64,000 nucleotides of DNA from Desulfitobacterium_A sp034927245 (GTDB taxonomy: Bacteria; Bacillota; Desulfitobacteriia; Desulfitobacteriales; Desulfitobacteriaceae): the NCBI RefSeq assembly GCF_034927245.1, contig NZ_JAYFQK010000008.1:62001-126000 (forward strand), in the 5' to 3' direction. The translations under genes were made by a program, and so were the position numbers. The notes under the pieces were generated by a model. The model saw nothing but the letters and a program-made list of their open reading frames with translations. It was not told the DNA's origin and did not search any database. This document shows, in pieces, positions 33,737 to 42,166 of this stretch. The number at the start of each line of letters is the position of its first letter. Positions within the stretch are counted from its first letter, which is position 1.

Positions 33737-34768
33737 ATGAATTCAATCAGAGATTATAGAAGTGATGCGGCAACATTAGCTACATCTGAAATGCGTCAGG
33801 CAATGGCAAATGCTGAAGTCGGAGATGATTTTGCTGGTGAAGATCCAACAGTAAAATATTTGGAAGATATGAGTGCCCAAATGTTTGGAAAAGAAGCTGG
33901 ACTATTTGCTATTTCAGCTACAATGGCAAATCAAATAGCAATAATGACTTCTACTCAACGTGGAGATGAGGTTTTAGTAGGTGAAGAGTCCCATATTTAT
34001 AGTATGGAATCTGGTGGATTAGCCGCTCTATCTGGAGTTCAGGCCAGACCTCTTCGAAGTTCAAACGGACAGTTTGATTTACATGATGTTCAACGAGCTA
34101 TTAGAAATCGTGGGCTTCAATTGCCTATCACACGGGTTCTATGTCTAGAAAATACATACGATTTAAATCTTGGCATACCGCTATCTCAAGAGTATATGTC
34201 GGAGATATCGATGTTGGCACATAAATATGATTTACTAGTTTATTTAGACGGAGCTCGAATCTTTAATGCTGTAACAGCTTTGAAAATTGAGCCTAAACTC
34301 TTATGCCAAGGCATCGACGTCATGCAATTTTCTCTTTGTAAAGGATTAAGTGCTCCCGTTGGTGCCATTCTGCTAGGGACAAAAGATTTCATTGAACAGG
34401 CGCGGAGAGTAAGGCAGAGAATTGGAGGTGGAATGGCACAGCCCGGTCATATGGCTGCAGCCGGTATTGTCGCACTTCAAACCATGATTGACAGGATTGA
34501 AGATGATCATATAAATGCAAAACGTTTAGCTATTGAACTTGCAAAATTTAATGAGAATCTAGTTAATGTGGAGAAGACCTTGACTAATATTGTTCAAATC
34601 AATCTTAAAAGTGTAGGGAAAGATGCTTTATACTTGGCTACATCTTTAGAAGAATATGGTATTAAAGTTAAAGTTGTGGACCCAACGACGTGTAGGCTAG
34701 TAACTCACTGGGGAATTACCGCTAGTGATATTGACGAAACAATTGATGCAATAAAGAAAATACTATGA
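33737..34768 (+). CDS. ltaE: Low-specificity L-threonine aldolase
   Basis: PLP-dependent cleavage of L-threonine/allo-threonine to glycine and acetaldehyde. IRDYRSDAAT at the start, VGDDFAGEDPTV, LVGEESHIYSMESGG, LDGARIFNA and FSLCKGLSAPVGAILLG with the PLP lysine. 343 residues is normal. ATG 33737 follows TTGGGGGC. A core-metabolism gene lying within the accessory island, in its own transcription unit. Confidence 0.93.
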   Translation: MNSIRDYRSDAATLATSEMRQAMANAEVGDDFAGEDPTVKYLEDMSAQMFGKEAGLFAISATMANQIAIMTSTQRGDEVLVGEESHIYSMESGGLAALSGVQARPLRSSNGQFDLHDVQRAIRNRGLQLPITRVLCLENTYDLNLGIPLSQEYMSEISMLAHKYDLLVYLDGARIFNAVTALKIEPKLLCQGIDVMQFSLCKGLSAPVGAILLGTKDFIEQARRVRQRIGGGMAQPGHMAAAGIVALQTMIDRIEDDHINAKRLAIELAKFNENLVNVEKTLTNIVQINLKSVGKDALYLATSLEEYGIKVKVVDPTTCRLVTHWGITASDIDETIDAIKKIL

Positions 34769-34923
34769 TGAATGATAGCTGATTCCAACATTAAAGGATT
34801 GGTTTACTTTTTTCTTGTATGGCGTAATGGAGTAATTGTTTAGGCGCTCATAGTTCCGCAGCATCATGCGGCGGACTACCATCGAAAAACTTTATTGAAA
34901 ATGGTTTTATCAAGGGAGGAAGA

Positions 34924-35157
34924 ATGATGTCCAATAGAATAGAGTTAAATAAAGAAGCAAGAGAAGATATGATATTGGCCATAAAAACATATTTTTTAAA
35001 AGAAAGAGATGAAGATTTAGGGGATCTTGCAGCAAGTTTTATTCTTGATTTTTTCATGGAGAAATTAGCGCCTCATGCATATAATCAAGGTGTTTATGAT
35101 TCATACAAATATATGAGTGAAAGAACTGAAGATTTATTAGGAATTCAGAAGTATTAA
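34924..35157 (+). CDS. DUF2164 family small protein
   Basis: 77 residues: LNKEAREDMILAIKTYFLKERDEDLGDLAASFILDFF and YNQGVYDSYKYM match the DUF2164 pattern. Soluble, acidic, function unknown. Strong SD AGGGAGGAAG. Upstream (34851-34878) is a small TAGT..CCGCA/TGCGG..ACTA hairpin. Confidence 0.75.
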   Translation: MMSNRIELNKEAREDMILAIKTYFLKERDEDLGDLAASFILDFFMEKLAPHAYNQGVYDSYKYMSERTEDLLGIQKY

Positions 35158-35272
35158 CCTTCTTAATTCTTTCTTGAGTTGTTAATGATTATGCAAGCTT
35201 AGCAGAAGTCGGTATGTTTGTTAGAGAATTTGGGGTCCCGATTGCTTGCGAGATAGATTGTGAGGGATATGA

Positions 35273-35821
35273 ATGAGAAGAAAGTCCTTGTTTATTGGTG
35301 CGGTTGTACTTTTAATTCTTGTAAGTGGCGGCTACTGGGCACATTTGAACCGGGGCGATAAAACTATCGAAGGGGCAATTGAGAAAACTGGGCGCAGGGG
35401 AGGCGAAGTAATTTACCAGGAAAAAGTTAACGGTGGCGTAGTTGTTTTTACAAAGCGTATTACCGGAAATACAAACACAATTGATGCTGGCTATGTGAAA
35501 AAGGGGTTGCTGGGCTGGAAATGGATATGGGGAGGCGGTTTTTCCAGTTATTCAGGACAGTACTTCCAGGCTGTTTCTGGAACTCCGTTTCCTATGCTAA
35601 TTGGTGATATCAGCAATGAACAAATTGCAGCTGTCAAAATAACTGATACGGAACATAAGAACTCGAAGGAAGCTAAGATAGTGGGTAATGATAATGATCG
35701 TGTTTGGTTTACTTTTCTTGATAAGTCCGACGGGCCTGCCTTTGAAATAGAGATTTTATCGGATGTGGGCAAGGTTCTTGACACAAAACACATCAACGTA
35801 CGGATCAATACAAACTTTTAG
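35273..35821 (+). CDS. Membrane-anchored/secreted hypothetical protein
   Basis: 182 residues with an N-terminal signal or anchor (RRKSLFIGAVVLLILVSGGYW) and a soluble beta-rich remainder (GEVIYQEKVNGGVVVFTKRI). No lipobox. Unrecognised family. Single gene in the island. The SD is weak (GAGGGATATGA). Confidence 0.6.
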   Translation: MRRKSLFIGAVVLLILVSGGYWAHLNRGDKTIEGAIEKTGRRGGEVIYQEKVNGGVVVFTKRITGNTNTIDAGYVKKGLLGWKWIWGGGFSSYSGQYFQAVSGTPFPMLIGDISNEQIAAVKITDTEHKNSKEAKIVGNDNDRVWFTFLDKSDGPAFEIEILSDVGKVLDTKHINVRINTNF

Positions 35822-35855
35822 CTAACATCCATTAAAAGGCTTAATATTGGTCTAA

Positions 35856-36449
35856 ATGACAAGTCTGAGCCAATATGAAAGATGGTCCGTCGCCTCTGGC
35901 CAGGTGGTCGGCCTAGTTGGGCAATGGTACCATGAGAAGATCGCTACGGTTAGGGGGAAAGAAGAATATTGCTTACAATGGTTCACTCAACTCTGCAGCA
36001 ACCACAATTTTTATGATATCGAGTCTACTATTGCCTTTACTTTAGAAGTCAATGGACTCGTTCCTAGCCATTTTGAAACCTCACGGTATCTAGTGTTAGC
36101 AATGAACCTTGACTCGGTTCCATTACGTAATACCAATCGCCAATTGTTCATTTATACAGAGCAATTCTCTGACAGCGAACACTTTACAGTAATTGACAAC
36201 GGAAAACCAGTTAGCTCGATGAACTTGGAAAGAGTAACGGACCGGCACTTCATAATATCCAAGTTTAGTACTTTACCTGATTGGCAGAACCAAGGAATTG
36301 GAACGCAGTTCCTAGAAATCGTACTCAATCGGTTTTCCGATAAAACGGTACAGTTATTTGTTGATGCCGAAAATACTAAGGCAATATCCTTTTACAAGTG
36401 GTTTGGTTTTACCACGGTAGGGGAATTATTTAACTTTGAACGGACATAG
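35856..36449 (+). CDS. GNAT-family N-acetyltransferase
   Basis: 197 residues. The C-terminal half carries the GNAT acetyl-CoA site: IISKFSTLPDWQNQGIGTQFLEIVL, then VDAENTKAISFYKWFGFTTVGE. The N-terminal half (about 110 residues) is unassigned. Substrate unknown. Followed within 20 bases by structured repeat R2. The SD is poor. Confidence 0.75.
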   Translation: MTSLSQYERWSVASGQVVGLVGQWYHEKIATVRGKEEYCLQWFTQLCSNHNFYDIESTIAFTLEVNGLVPSHFETSRYLVLAMNLDSVPLRNTNRQLFIYTEQFSDSEHFTVIDNGKPVSSMNLERVTDRHFIISKFSTLPDWQNQGIGTQFLEIVLNRFSDKTVQLFVDAENTKAISFYKWFGFTTVGELFNFERT

Positions 36450-36469
36450 AGTAGCTAAGGTCAGTCTTT

Positions 36470-36656
36470 GGGGCGTCCGCACATCAGATTACACGAGGAT
36501 TCCCGCGAGGGTGCGGTTAAGAAAGCTTTTGAGGTATGCCACACCACATGTCCTCTGTCACAAGACTTGCAATTTAGAGTTGGATTAAGAGAAGCAAGTC
36601 TTGCGCCAGCCCTGTTGGGACGGACACGTCGGGAATCCCGGGAACGTTATCTGAAA
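36470..36656 (+). repeat. Structured island repeat R2 (type B, attC-like cruciform)
   Basis: About 187 bp, closely similar to R4 (37997-38180). Nested arms: GGATTCCCG (36497) with CGGGAATCC (36630), CATGTCC with GGACACG, and a perfect 10-bp inner repeat CAAGACTTGC / GCAAGTCTTG (36561-36570, 36594-36603). Begins GGGGCG and ends GTTATCTGAAA. Fills most of 36450-36767; no coding evidence inside. Confidence 0.85.
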
Positions 36657-36767
36657 CCGTACGCAGATACCGCGCGTTTATGCGTGGAGTAGGAATTAGT
36701 GATGACTATTGCACATTTGTAGGATTATGTGTAGGAAAGATTGCTTATTTAGGAGAGTGAGTGTCGG

Positions 36768-37262
36768 TTGAAAATTAGAAAAGCAAAGTTTGAAGATTTG
36801 AATATAATTATAGACATCTTTAGAAAAGCAATTAAGGTAATGAACGACAATAATATTCACCAATGGGATGAAGTTTACCCTACGGATACAAATCTAGAAC
36901 AAGATATATTAAATGGACAAATGTATGTAGGAATTAGAGATGGTGAAATCGTCTCTGCTCTAGTAATTAACAATGAATGTGATGAAGAATATAAGAATGG
37001 CAATTGGAGATATGACGATGACAATTGTGCCGTAGTCCATCGACTGTGCGTTAACCCAATTTATCAGAATAAAAAAATTGGGAAAGACACTATGTTTAAG
37101 ATAGAAGAGTTATTAAAGACGGAGGGAATTCAATCTATAAGATTAGACTCGTTTTCTCTAAATCCATATGCCTTAAAAATGTATCAAACACTTGGATATC
37201 AAAAGGTTGGAGAAGCAAATTGGAGAAAAGGATTATTTTATTTGCTTGAAAAGAAATTATAA
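36768..37262 (+). CDS. GNAT-family N-acetyltransferase
   Basis: 164 residues: IRKAKFEDLNIIIDIFRKAI at the N-terminus, VVHRLCVNPIYQNKKIGKDTMFKIEE as the acetyl-CoA loop, and LDSFSLNPYALKMYQTLGYQKVGE at the C-terminus. TTG start with AGGAGAG upstream. Sits alone between repeats R2 and R3, as a cassette would. Substrate unknown. Confidence 0.85.
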   Translation: MKIRKAKFEDLNIIIDIFRKAIKVMNDNNIHQWDEVYPTDTNLEQDILNGQMYVGIRDGEIVSALVINNECDEEYKNGNWRYDDDNCAVVHRLCVNPIYQNKKIGKDTMFKIEELLKTEGIQSIRLDSFSLNPYALKMYQTLGYQKVGEANWRKGLFYLLEKKL

Positions 37263-37285
37263 AGGATTCTTAATTGAACACTTTT

Positions 37286-37444
37286 CCTATATTGTGCACC
37301 TAAATGAACGGAGGCTCAAAAGGCCGCCGTCCTTGGCGGCCACTGAATCTGGGGGCGTACGACAACGGATAACAAGGTGTTCCCATAACTTTGACAATAT
37401 GAAAGTTAAACGGCGCTACGGGGACACCCGCGACGTTATATGAA
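37286..37444 (+). repeat. Structured island repeat R3 (type A, attC-like)
   Basis: The first 95 bp match R1, including GGCCGCC(GTCCTT)GGCGGCC and GGGGGCGTACG. It then has its own arm pair ATAAC-AA-GGTGTTCCC (from 37369) and GGGGACACC...GTTAT (to 37439), with inner AACTTT/AAAGTT. Follows the GNAT gene by 23 bases. Confidence 0.82.
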
Positions 37445-37496
37445 AAATGGCGCAATTAAAGAAAAACTTTCAGGTTAGGAGGGAGGAAATAGCTCG

Positions 37497-37937
37497 ATGA
37501 AGGTAAGAGGCATATTTATCGTGTTGATAATTGGAGCAGTTATTATCGCACTCGCCGCTTGCAGTCGAGCAACAGTAGAAATTACAAAATATGTTGATGT
37601 ATACGATATCGTAAAAGAGGCATTCCTAACTGACAAGGGATTTAGCGATGAACTGTCCAAACATATTACTAGGGAAGTTTTCGACAAAACTAACATTTAT
37701 AACGCTTATCCCGTTAATTCTCCCGAGTACAACAAACCATTTAAGGTTGATTTTAGTCTTGAGGAAATATCCCAGAAAAAGGATGACTCCCTGATTCGTG
37801 TAGAAATGATTTATTCAGTTAAAATAACCGATTCCAAAAACAAAACCGTAGGTGGCTCAAAGGATATACCGATAACCTTCATGGTAAAAACCATGGATAC
37901 CGAATGGATCATTATTAACAAAGAAGAACCAGCTTAA
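37497..37937 (+). CDS. Small lipoprotein of unknown function
   Basis: 146 residues with a type II signal: basic start, hydrophobic VLIIGAVIIALAAC, and lipobox LAAC with Cys about residue 22. The mature part has no recognised domain. SD GGAGGGAGG. Lies alone between repeats R3 and R4. Confidence 0.75.
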   Translation: MKVRGIFIVLIIGAVIIALAACSRATVEITKYVDVYDIVKEAFLTDKGFSDELSKHITREVFDKTNIYNAYPVNSPEYNKPFKVDFSLEEISQKKDDSLIRVEMIYSVKITDSKNKTVGGSKDIPITFMVKTMDTEWIIINKEEPA

Positions 37938-37996
37938 TGCGTATTCTCTAAGTTGGTATGGTTATTTAGCCAAGTTTTTCTGCTGAAGTTGTATCT

Positions 37997-38180
37997 GGGG
38001 GCGCCATCCATCATATAACACGAGGATTTCCGCGAGGGTGCGGATAAGGAAGTTTATGGGGTATGCCGCACCACATGTCCCCTGTCACAAGACTTGCAAT
38101 TTAAAGTCGAATTAAGAGAAGCAAGTCTTGCACCAGCCCTTGCGGGACGGACATGTCGGGAATCCCAGGTGCGTTATCCG
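37997..38180 (+). repeat. Structured island repeat R4 (type B, attC-like cruciform)
   Basis: About 184 bp, strongly similar to R2 throughout. Termini ATAAC (38015-38019) and GTTAT (38173-38177); arms CACATGTCC / GGACATGTC pair perfectly here although R2 has a mismatch, and the inner CAAGACTTGC / GCAAGTCTTG is conserved. The start GGGGGCGCCATCCATCA also resembles R5. Most of 37938-38312 is this element. Confidence 0.85.
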
Positions 38181-38312
38181 ACATAGCCTGTCGGAGTAGT
38201 ATTTTGGGTTGTTTAATTATCGGTATATCATTTGGGAAAGAAAAGTTTAGACGTGAAATTTATGGTATTTGTGGTATGATTAGTATATATCGTTTTTTCG
38301 GAGATTGGAGAG

Positions 38313-38462
38313 ATGGCAAGAAAAACAAGAAGTGACTGTACCGTTGGGACTTTCGAAAAGAAACAGGGCTTGCCCCCCGGTACAATTAGAAATCAAGACG
38401 GAAGGGATACCCGAAGCGACAAAAAGATCGGAACAATAAGAAAAGAAGCTGACAAGAAGTAA
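38313..38462 (+). CDS. Small basic protein, 49 residues
   Basis: ATG at 38313 after GGAGAG. The product starts MARKTRSDCTVGTFEKK and contains GLPPGTIRNQDGRDTRSDKKIGTIRKE, a patterned, polar, lysine/arginine-rich sequence without hydrophobic segment. The internal echo (TRSD..VGT / TRSDKKIGT) looks like a real small protein rather than noise. A terminator follows at once. Possible nucleic-acid-binding protein; function unknown. Confidence 0.6.
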   Translation: MARKTRSDCTVGTFEKKQGLPPGTIRNQDGRDTRSDKKIGTIRKEADKK

Positions 38463-38467
38463 TGATA

Positions 38468-38493
38468 AACCCCGCTAACCTGACGGGGTTTTG
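38468..38493 (+). terminator. Rho-independent terminator
   Basis: AACCCCG / CGGGGTT stem around a 9-base loop followed by TTTG, six bases after the 49-residue gene. Confidence 0.75.
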
Positions 38494-38532
38494 TGTATTC
38501 ATAACCCCCGTTGAGCTAGAAGGCTAAATCAA

Positions 38533-38723
38533 ATGACTGATGTATTAAATTTCGAACGGTGGATACCGAACTTACTTAATATTATCCAGGGATAGAGAAG
38601 CGATGAAGGACAGGGTTTTATACTGGAGACCTAATTAGCGAATTCAACGGAATTTATGCTACAAACCTTGGTACCTTGCCTAGCAATTCAATAAATGCAC
38701 ACTTCGGAGAAGTACATAAATAG
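38533..38723 (+). pseudogene. Possible frameshifted gene remnant
   Basis: An ATG at 38533 opens MTDVLNFERWIPNLLNIIQG and stops. In another frame TGFYTGDLISEFNGIYA...FGEVHK runs to a stop at 38721-38723. Both pieces look protein-like and adjoin, as in a decayed gene with a frameshift or small deletion. No family recognised. Confidence 0.25.
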
Positions 38724-38757
38724 AATGGATTAGAATGTAGGTAAGAGGGTGGAGATA

Positions 38758-38994
38758 ATGACTGCTAAAAAGGGAAAGATTTCAGCCATCGTATTGGGAA
38801 TAATATTCTATTTTACATTACTTTTATATGGTATAAATAACAATTATCCCAAATCGCTTGTATTCAATATTTTTTTTCTAATTCCGGCAATAACGCTTTT
38901 ACTTACATCTGTTATTAACATGTTCTTTCCAAATAAGAAAGCAAAGACTACTCCAAATGATGAAGAAATCTCAGGTATTAAGTGTTATTGCTGA
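38758..38994 (+). CDS. Small two-helix membrane protein
   Basis: 78 residues with two hydrophobic segments (about residues 9-27 and 35-60) and a polar C-terminus ending GIKCYC. Unrecognised. ATG 38758 follows AGGGTGGAG; a GTG at 38749 is possible. It is the last gene before transposon 1. Confidence 0.5.
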   Translation: MTAKKGKISAIVLGIIFYFTLLLYGINNNYPKSLVFNIFFLIPAITLLLTSVINMFFPNKKAKTTPNDEEISGIKCYC

Positions 38995-39151
38995 AGTTTA
39001 ATGACCATAGATTGATGGTGTAAGGTGTCCCAAAATAGCCAGATAAGCTGACCTAAAAGATAAAGATTTTTGTCTGTCCGTCGGTCCGTCACCGAAGTTT
39101 GAAAGAAGTTCAGAGCCAGTTTTTTCTCACGAACTGGCTCTCATGAATTCA

Positions 39152-39412
39152 CTATTTATCCCATCGAGTTTTTGTTTTTGCTTCGTAGGCCAAAATATCT
39201 CCTCTGGCCTCTTTTAATTTCTCTTCAAAAACCATTCTGAACCAAGCTGTTCTGTTTTTAGTGGGAGGATACTGGTGGAATTTATCGCTCACTTTGCAGA
39301 CGGCTTCGATCATTTCGCTTGGGCCATAACCTAGATTTTCGGCTACTTGTAAGGCCATCGGGAGTAGATCGTAGAAGCCAGTCTTTACGAAGTATTCTTC
39401 CGGTCGCTTCAT
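39152..39412 (-). CDS. Small transposon-associated protein
   Basis: 86 residues, soluble, rich in aromatic residues (EEYFVKTGFYDLLPMALQVAENLGYGPSEMIEAV). Its start overlaps the ATPase stop by four bases, so it belongs to the transposon operon. Transposon 2 has no counterpart. Function unknown. A 10-bp hairpin AGAGCCAGTT/AACTGGCTCT (39112-39140) lies just past its stop. Confidence 0.6.
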   Translation of the reverse strand: MKRPEEYFVKTGFYDLLPMALQVAENLGYGPSEMIEAVCKVSDKFHQYPPTKNRTAWFRMVFEEKLKEARGDILAYEAKTKTRWDK

Positions 39413-40209
39413 GACAATTCCCCCTCAATAACCCGTTTCACCATGTGATCATCAATGATTCTGTGGCCGTTCTGTGCACCATACATAAGGCAATGCGTAC
39501 AGATCTTGTTGATGAGTCGGGCAGTTCCACTGGAGAATCGGTATATTTCATCGGTGGCTCCGTCCGAAAAAATATCGTGTGAAGCTCCGGCATAATTAAG
39601 GTGCCGTTTTATATACATTTCCACCTCGGCTCGGTCATAATGTGTTAATTTACACTGTAAATCGATCCGTTGACGAATAGCGGCATAAGATTGGAGTTGC
39701 AGCCGATCCCAAAGCTCACTCTGACCGACAAGTATAAGGGCCATGGGACTTTGCGCATCCATATTCGTGTTCAATAAAAAGCGAACTTCCTCTAACATCT
39801 CCCGATCTAGAAGATGGGCTTCGTCCACGACCACAACGGGTTGAAGGTGGTGAATCCCGCGCATCAATTCGATTTCACGATGAAGCTGACGCTTCGCATC
39901 TCCACGATAAAACTTAGACTCACAGCCTAGCTGCTCAAGGAGTCCTTTGTAGAAGTGTCGAGGAGTAAGCTTGGAGTCGGATAAATACAGCACTTTAAAT
40001 TTTGCAAAATCTAAGGTTTCGGCATAACGACGGATGGTTGTTGTCTTTCCTATGCCTGAGTCGCCGGTAATTACGGCAAACCACCTTCGTTCAGCCGCAT
40101 ACTCTAATCTCCCCAGGGTTTCTTCCAGCACCGGTGAGGGATAAAGTTCTTGGGTCGGGATATCCCGGGAGAATGGAGCATGGCTTAGTCCATAAAATGA
40201 TTCAAACAT
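39409..40209 (-). CDS. ExeA-like AAA+ ATPase of transposon 1 (TniB/TnsC-like role)
   Basis: 266 residues. Walker A GDSGIGKTTTIRRY near residue 50, Walker B PVVVVDEAHLLD near 130, sensor-type ILVGQSELWDRL, and a C-terminal SSGTARLINKICTHCL as in ExeA/TnsC-like ATPases. It likely selects or presents target DNA to the transposase. Its start overlaps the transposase stop by eight bases, the same overlap as in transposon 2. Confidence 0.85.
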   Translation of the reverse strand: MFESFYGLSHAPFSRDIPTQELYPSPVLEETLGRLEYAAERRWFAVITGDSGIGKTTTIRRYAETLDFAKFKVLYLSDSKLTPRHFYKGLLEQLGCESKFYRGDAKRQLHREIELMRGIHHLQPVVVVDEAHLLDREMLEEVRFLLNTNMDAQSPMALILVGQSELWDRLQLQSYAAIRQRIDLQCKLTHYDRAEVEMYIKRHLNYAGASHDIFSDGATDEIYRFSSGTARLINKICTHCLMYGAQNGHRIIDDHMVKRVIEGELS

Positions 40210-41554
40210 GATCTACCCCCTCCTTCCGTACACTACGGTAGGAGATGGCCGGGGCTAGCCGAGTTTGTCGCTGCCGGTGCTTCTCTTGGGCTGCCGTGAG
40301 CAAACGTGAAGACTCGGCGGGTTGGGCCTGTAAGTGTTCGGGCATTGCCGGTCGTTTCCCAGCGCGTTCCCCAATCACGAGTTCATGGACTTTCCAAGGC
40401 GTGTGACCAACGTATTCAATGGTAAGTTCAGTTAGGTCAGAGGGATCATAAACCACCTCTACAGTGTAGCCCACGAAGGGAAGGCCGACTTCATACTTTT
40501 TGCCCATAAAGTTAATGCAACCCGACTTATCCACGCGACGTGTTTCGCTGTGCAAGAAAGCATTCGCAAGCACCTCGGGTTCAGCGAATCTAAGGGCCTG
40601 TTTGTCACTGCGAAAAGCAGTATCCGGGCTCATCTTGTTTTCTAACGCGGAATGTGACTTATTGAGATAACATTCACTGAGCCAAACCTGAAAGAGTTCG
40701 TTCATCCGATTCAGGGTTTTTGGCTTTTCTAGGGCTGCTTCGCTTAAAAAGGCGTCGACCACTCGATTAAAACGTTCTACCTTTCCCGTAGCCTCAGGAG
40801 AATAGGGTTTCGCAAAAAGGAGCCGAATCCCTAGTTTTGAGCAGGCCCGCGTCATCCACTTCGTTCGGTACTGCTTACCGTTGTCGAAGTACACGGATTC
40901 CGGCAAGCCAAACTTCTGAATTGCAGCACGAAAGGAGTCTTCGACGATTACCTGATCGAGCGTCGGGTAAAATGCACCCTGCAGAACAAACCGCGTTGCG
41001 TCATCTACAAACGTGACCAGAAAGACTTGTTTCATGGCCCCATTCGGACCGATCGGAAGATACGGCCCAAACTTTATGTCCGAATGCCATAATTGGTTAC
41101 GATGCCGCCGTTGGAATCGCCGTGCGGCTATGCCCGAATCGGCGTACATCCGCATATGACGGGTGCTATAGCCACACCTCGCCAGCTTCCCCTGCAGGGT
41201 GCTCCGTTTGAGTTCTCCGGGCTGTGCTTTTCCTTCCCATTCCAGAATCTGAATGATCTGAGCGACGCTACGATTCGGGACTTCCCGACGGAGTAAGATG
41301 GCCTGATCGAGAAGCTCTGGGGCAATGGATTCATGAGGGGACCGGCCCCTGCCTTTGGGTTTTAATCCTTCAAAGCCCGCTTTACGGTACTTGGCTAAAT
41401 ACCGCCGTAATGTCCTCTCGGACAAACCCCATTGTTCACAAATGCATGCCTTTAAATCCCGAGCCTGGGCTGAATCAATCCCTGCAGCAAGCAACGGGGA
41501 CAAAAGTTGGACCCGTTGTGCCGCAATCTCTTCGGCTTTCTTCTGATCTTTCAC
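40202..41554 (-). CDS. DDE transposase of transposon 1
   Basis: About 450 residues. N-terminal helix-turn-helix (WGLSERTLRRYLAKYRKAGFEGLKPKGRG), rve-type core with LWHSDIKFGPY, VYFDNGKQYRTKW and ATGKVERFNRVV giving the D, D and E of the catalytic triad, and a C-terminal Mu/IS481-like beta domain. GTG 41554 is chosen: the SD AAAGGAC (41564-41570) is spaced for it, while GTG 41563 abuts the SD. Confidence 0.88.
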   Translation of the reverse strand: MKDQKKAEEIAAQRVQLLSPLLAAGIDSAQARDLKACICEQWGLSERTLRRYLAKYRKAGFEGLKPKGRGRSPHESIAPELLDQAILLRREVPNRSVAQIIQILEWEGKAQPGELKRSTLQGKLARCGYSTRHMRMYADSGIAARRFQRRHRNQLWHSDIKFGPYLPIGPNGAMKQVFLVTFVDDATRFVLQGAFYPTLDQVIVEDSFRAAIQKFGLPESVYFDNGKQYRTKWMTRACSKLGIRLLFAKPYSPEATGKVERFNRVVDAFLSEAALEKPKTLNRMNELFQVWLSECYLNKSHSALENKMSPDTAFRSDKQALRFAEPEVLANAFLHSETRRVDKSGCINFMGKKYEVGLPFVGYTVEVVYDPSDLTELTIEYVGHTPWKVHELVIGERAGKRPAMPEHLQAQPAESSRLLTAAQEKHRQRQTRLAPAISYRSVRKEGVDHV

Positions 41555-41563
41555 CGAAAACAC

Positions 41564-41603
41564 GTCCTTTCAGTAGATTTCAATTCGAGTCTACCTTAAG
41601 GAC
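41564..41603 (-). promoter_or_regulatory. Hairpin sequestering the transposase SD (transposon 1)
   Basis: Nested arms GTCCTT/AAGGAC (41564-41569, 41598-41603) and GTAGA/TCTAC (41573-41577, 41590-41594). On the minus strand the AAAGGAC SD is inside the stem, and the DUF6431 stop codon (41596-41598) lies in the other arm, so ribosomes finishing that gene would open it. Confidence 0.55.
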
Positions 41604-42138
41604 TTCCGGACAAGAATGCAGAACGGGTATGTAGCCATAAATTTATATTAGCAATAGGGCGGACAATTCGCGCTAGCCACCCCGATGCTTCGCTGACATA
41701 CTGTCCAATGTGTTGGTGCGCAGACAGTGGAGAGACGGACGGCTCCTCCACAGGATCTTGTCTTAAACGAATAGCAATGGATTTTAGACAACCGACCAGG
41801 TAAGGTTGCATTGTGTGGAACCACGTCTTCCATCGGTACAAGGTTGAGTCATCGACCGCGATGTCTACGGATTTCGAGGAATCCATTATCCCTTGTTCCA
41901 CACATTTGGATTCATAGCGTTTGTAGGGAACCAGACAGTCCGGTAGTTCATGGTGAATTCGCCTGCATTGGGTACACCGCAATCTACGAATGACCAACAC
42001 CTGAATTTGTCCAGACTTACTTCTACGTTGTCGCTTACGACTTCCGATAACCTCCAGTTGTTCTCCACAGCAGGGACAAGGGATGGATTCCGCACACCGA
42101 ACAAAAAACACCAGTAAGTGGGTTTTCAATAAGCTCAT
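41596..42138 (-). CDS. DUF6431-like zinc-finger/HTH protein of transposon 1
   Basis: About 180 residues. CPCCGEQ and RCTQCRRIHHELPD form a likely zinc-binding unit, followed by VPYKRYESKCVEQGI and a region with DDSTLYRWKTWF, a plausible recognition helix. The DUF6431 assignment is from memory of the family pattern. Transposon 2 carries a distant relative at 45487-46194 in the same position. ATG 42138; a TTG at 42150 is possible, and neither has a clear SD. A target-site or end-recognition role is inference. Confidence 0.65.
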   Translation of the reverse strand: MSLLKTHLLVFFVRCAESIPCPCCGEQLEVIGSRKRQRRSKSGQIQVLVIRRLRCTQCRRIHHELPDCLVPYKRYESKCVEQGIMDSSKSVDIAVDDSTLYRWKTWFHTMQPYLVGCLKSIAIRLRQDPVEEPSVSPLSAHQHIGQYVSEASGWLARIVRPIANINLWLHTRSAFLSGSP

Positions 42139-42166
42139 AATTTGATACAATAACCATGTTGTTGGG

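Noticed and set aside
36468..36692. Open frame across R2
   Set aside because: It lies wholly within a structured repeat also present at R4, where the frame is not kept; no SD. Treated as non-coding.
37192..37443. Open frame overlapping the GNAT gene end and R3
   Set aside because: Shadow frame through a coding region and a structured repeat, without SD.
38153..38335. 60-codon open frame after R4
   Set aside because: It begins inside the R4 repeat, has no SD and overlaps the better-supported 49-residue gene.
41811..41993. Plus-strand open frames opposite the transposase and DUF6431 genes
   Set aside because: Antisense shadows of well-supported minus-strand genes, without SD or recognisable motifs.
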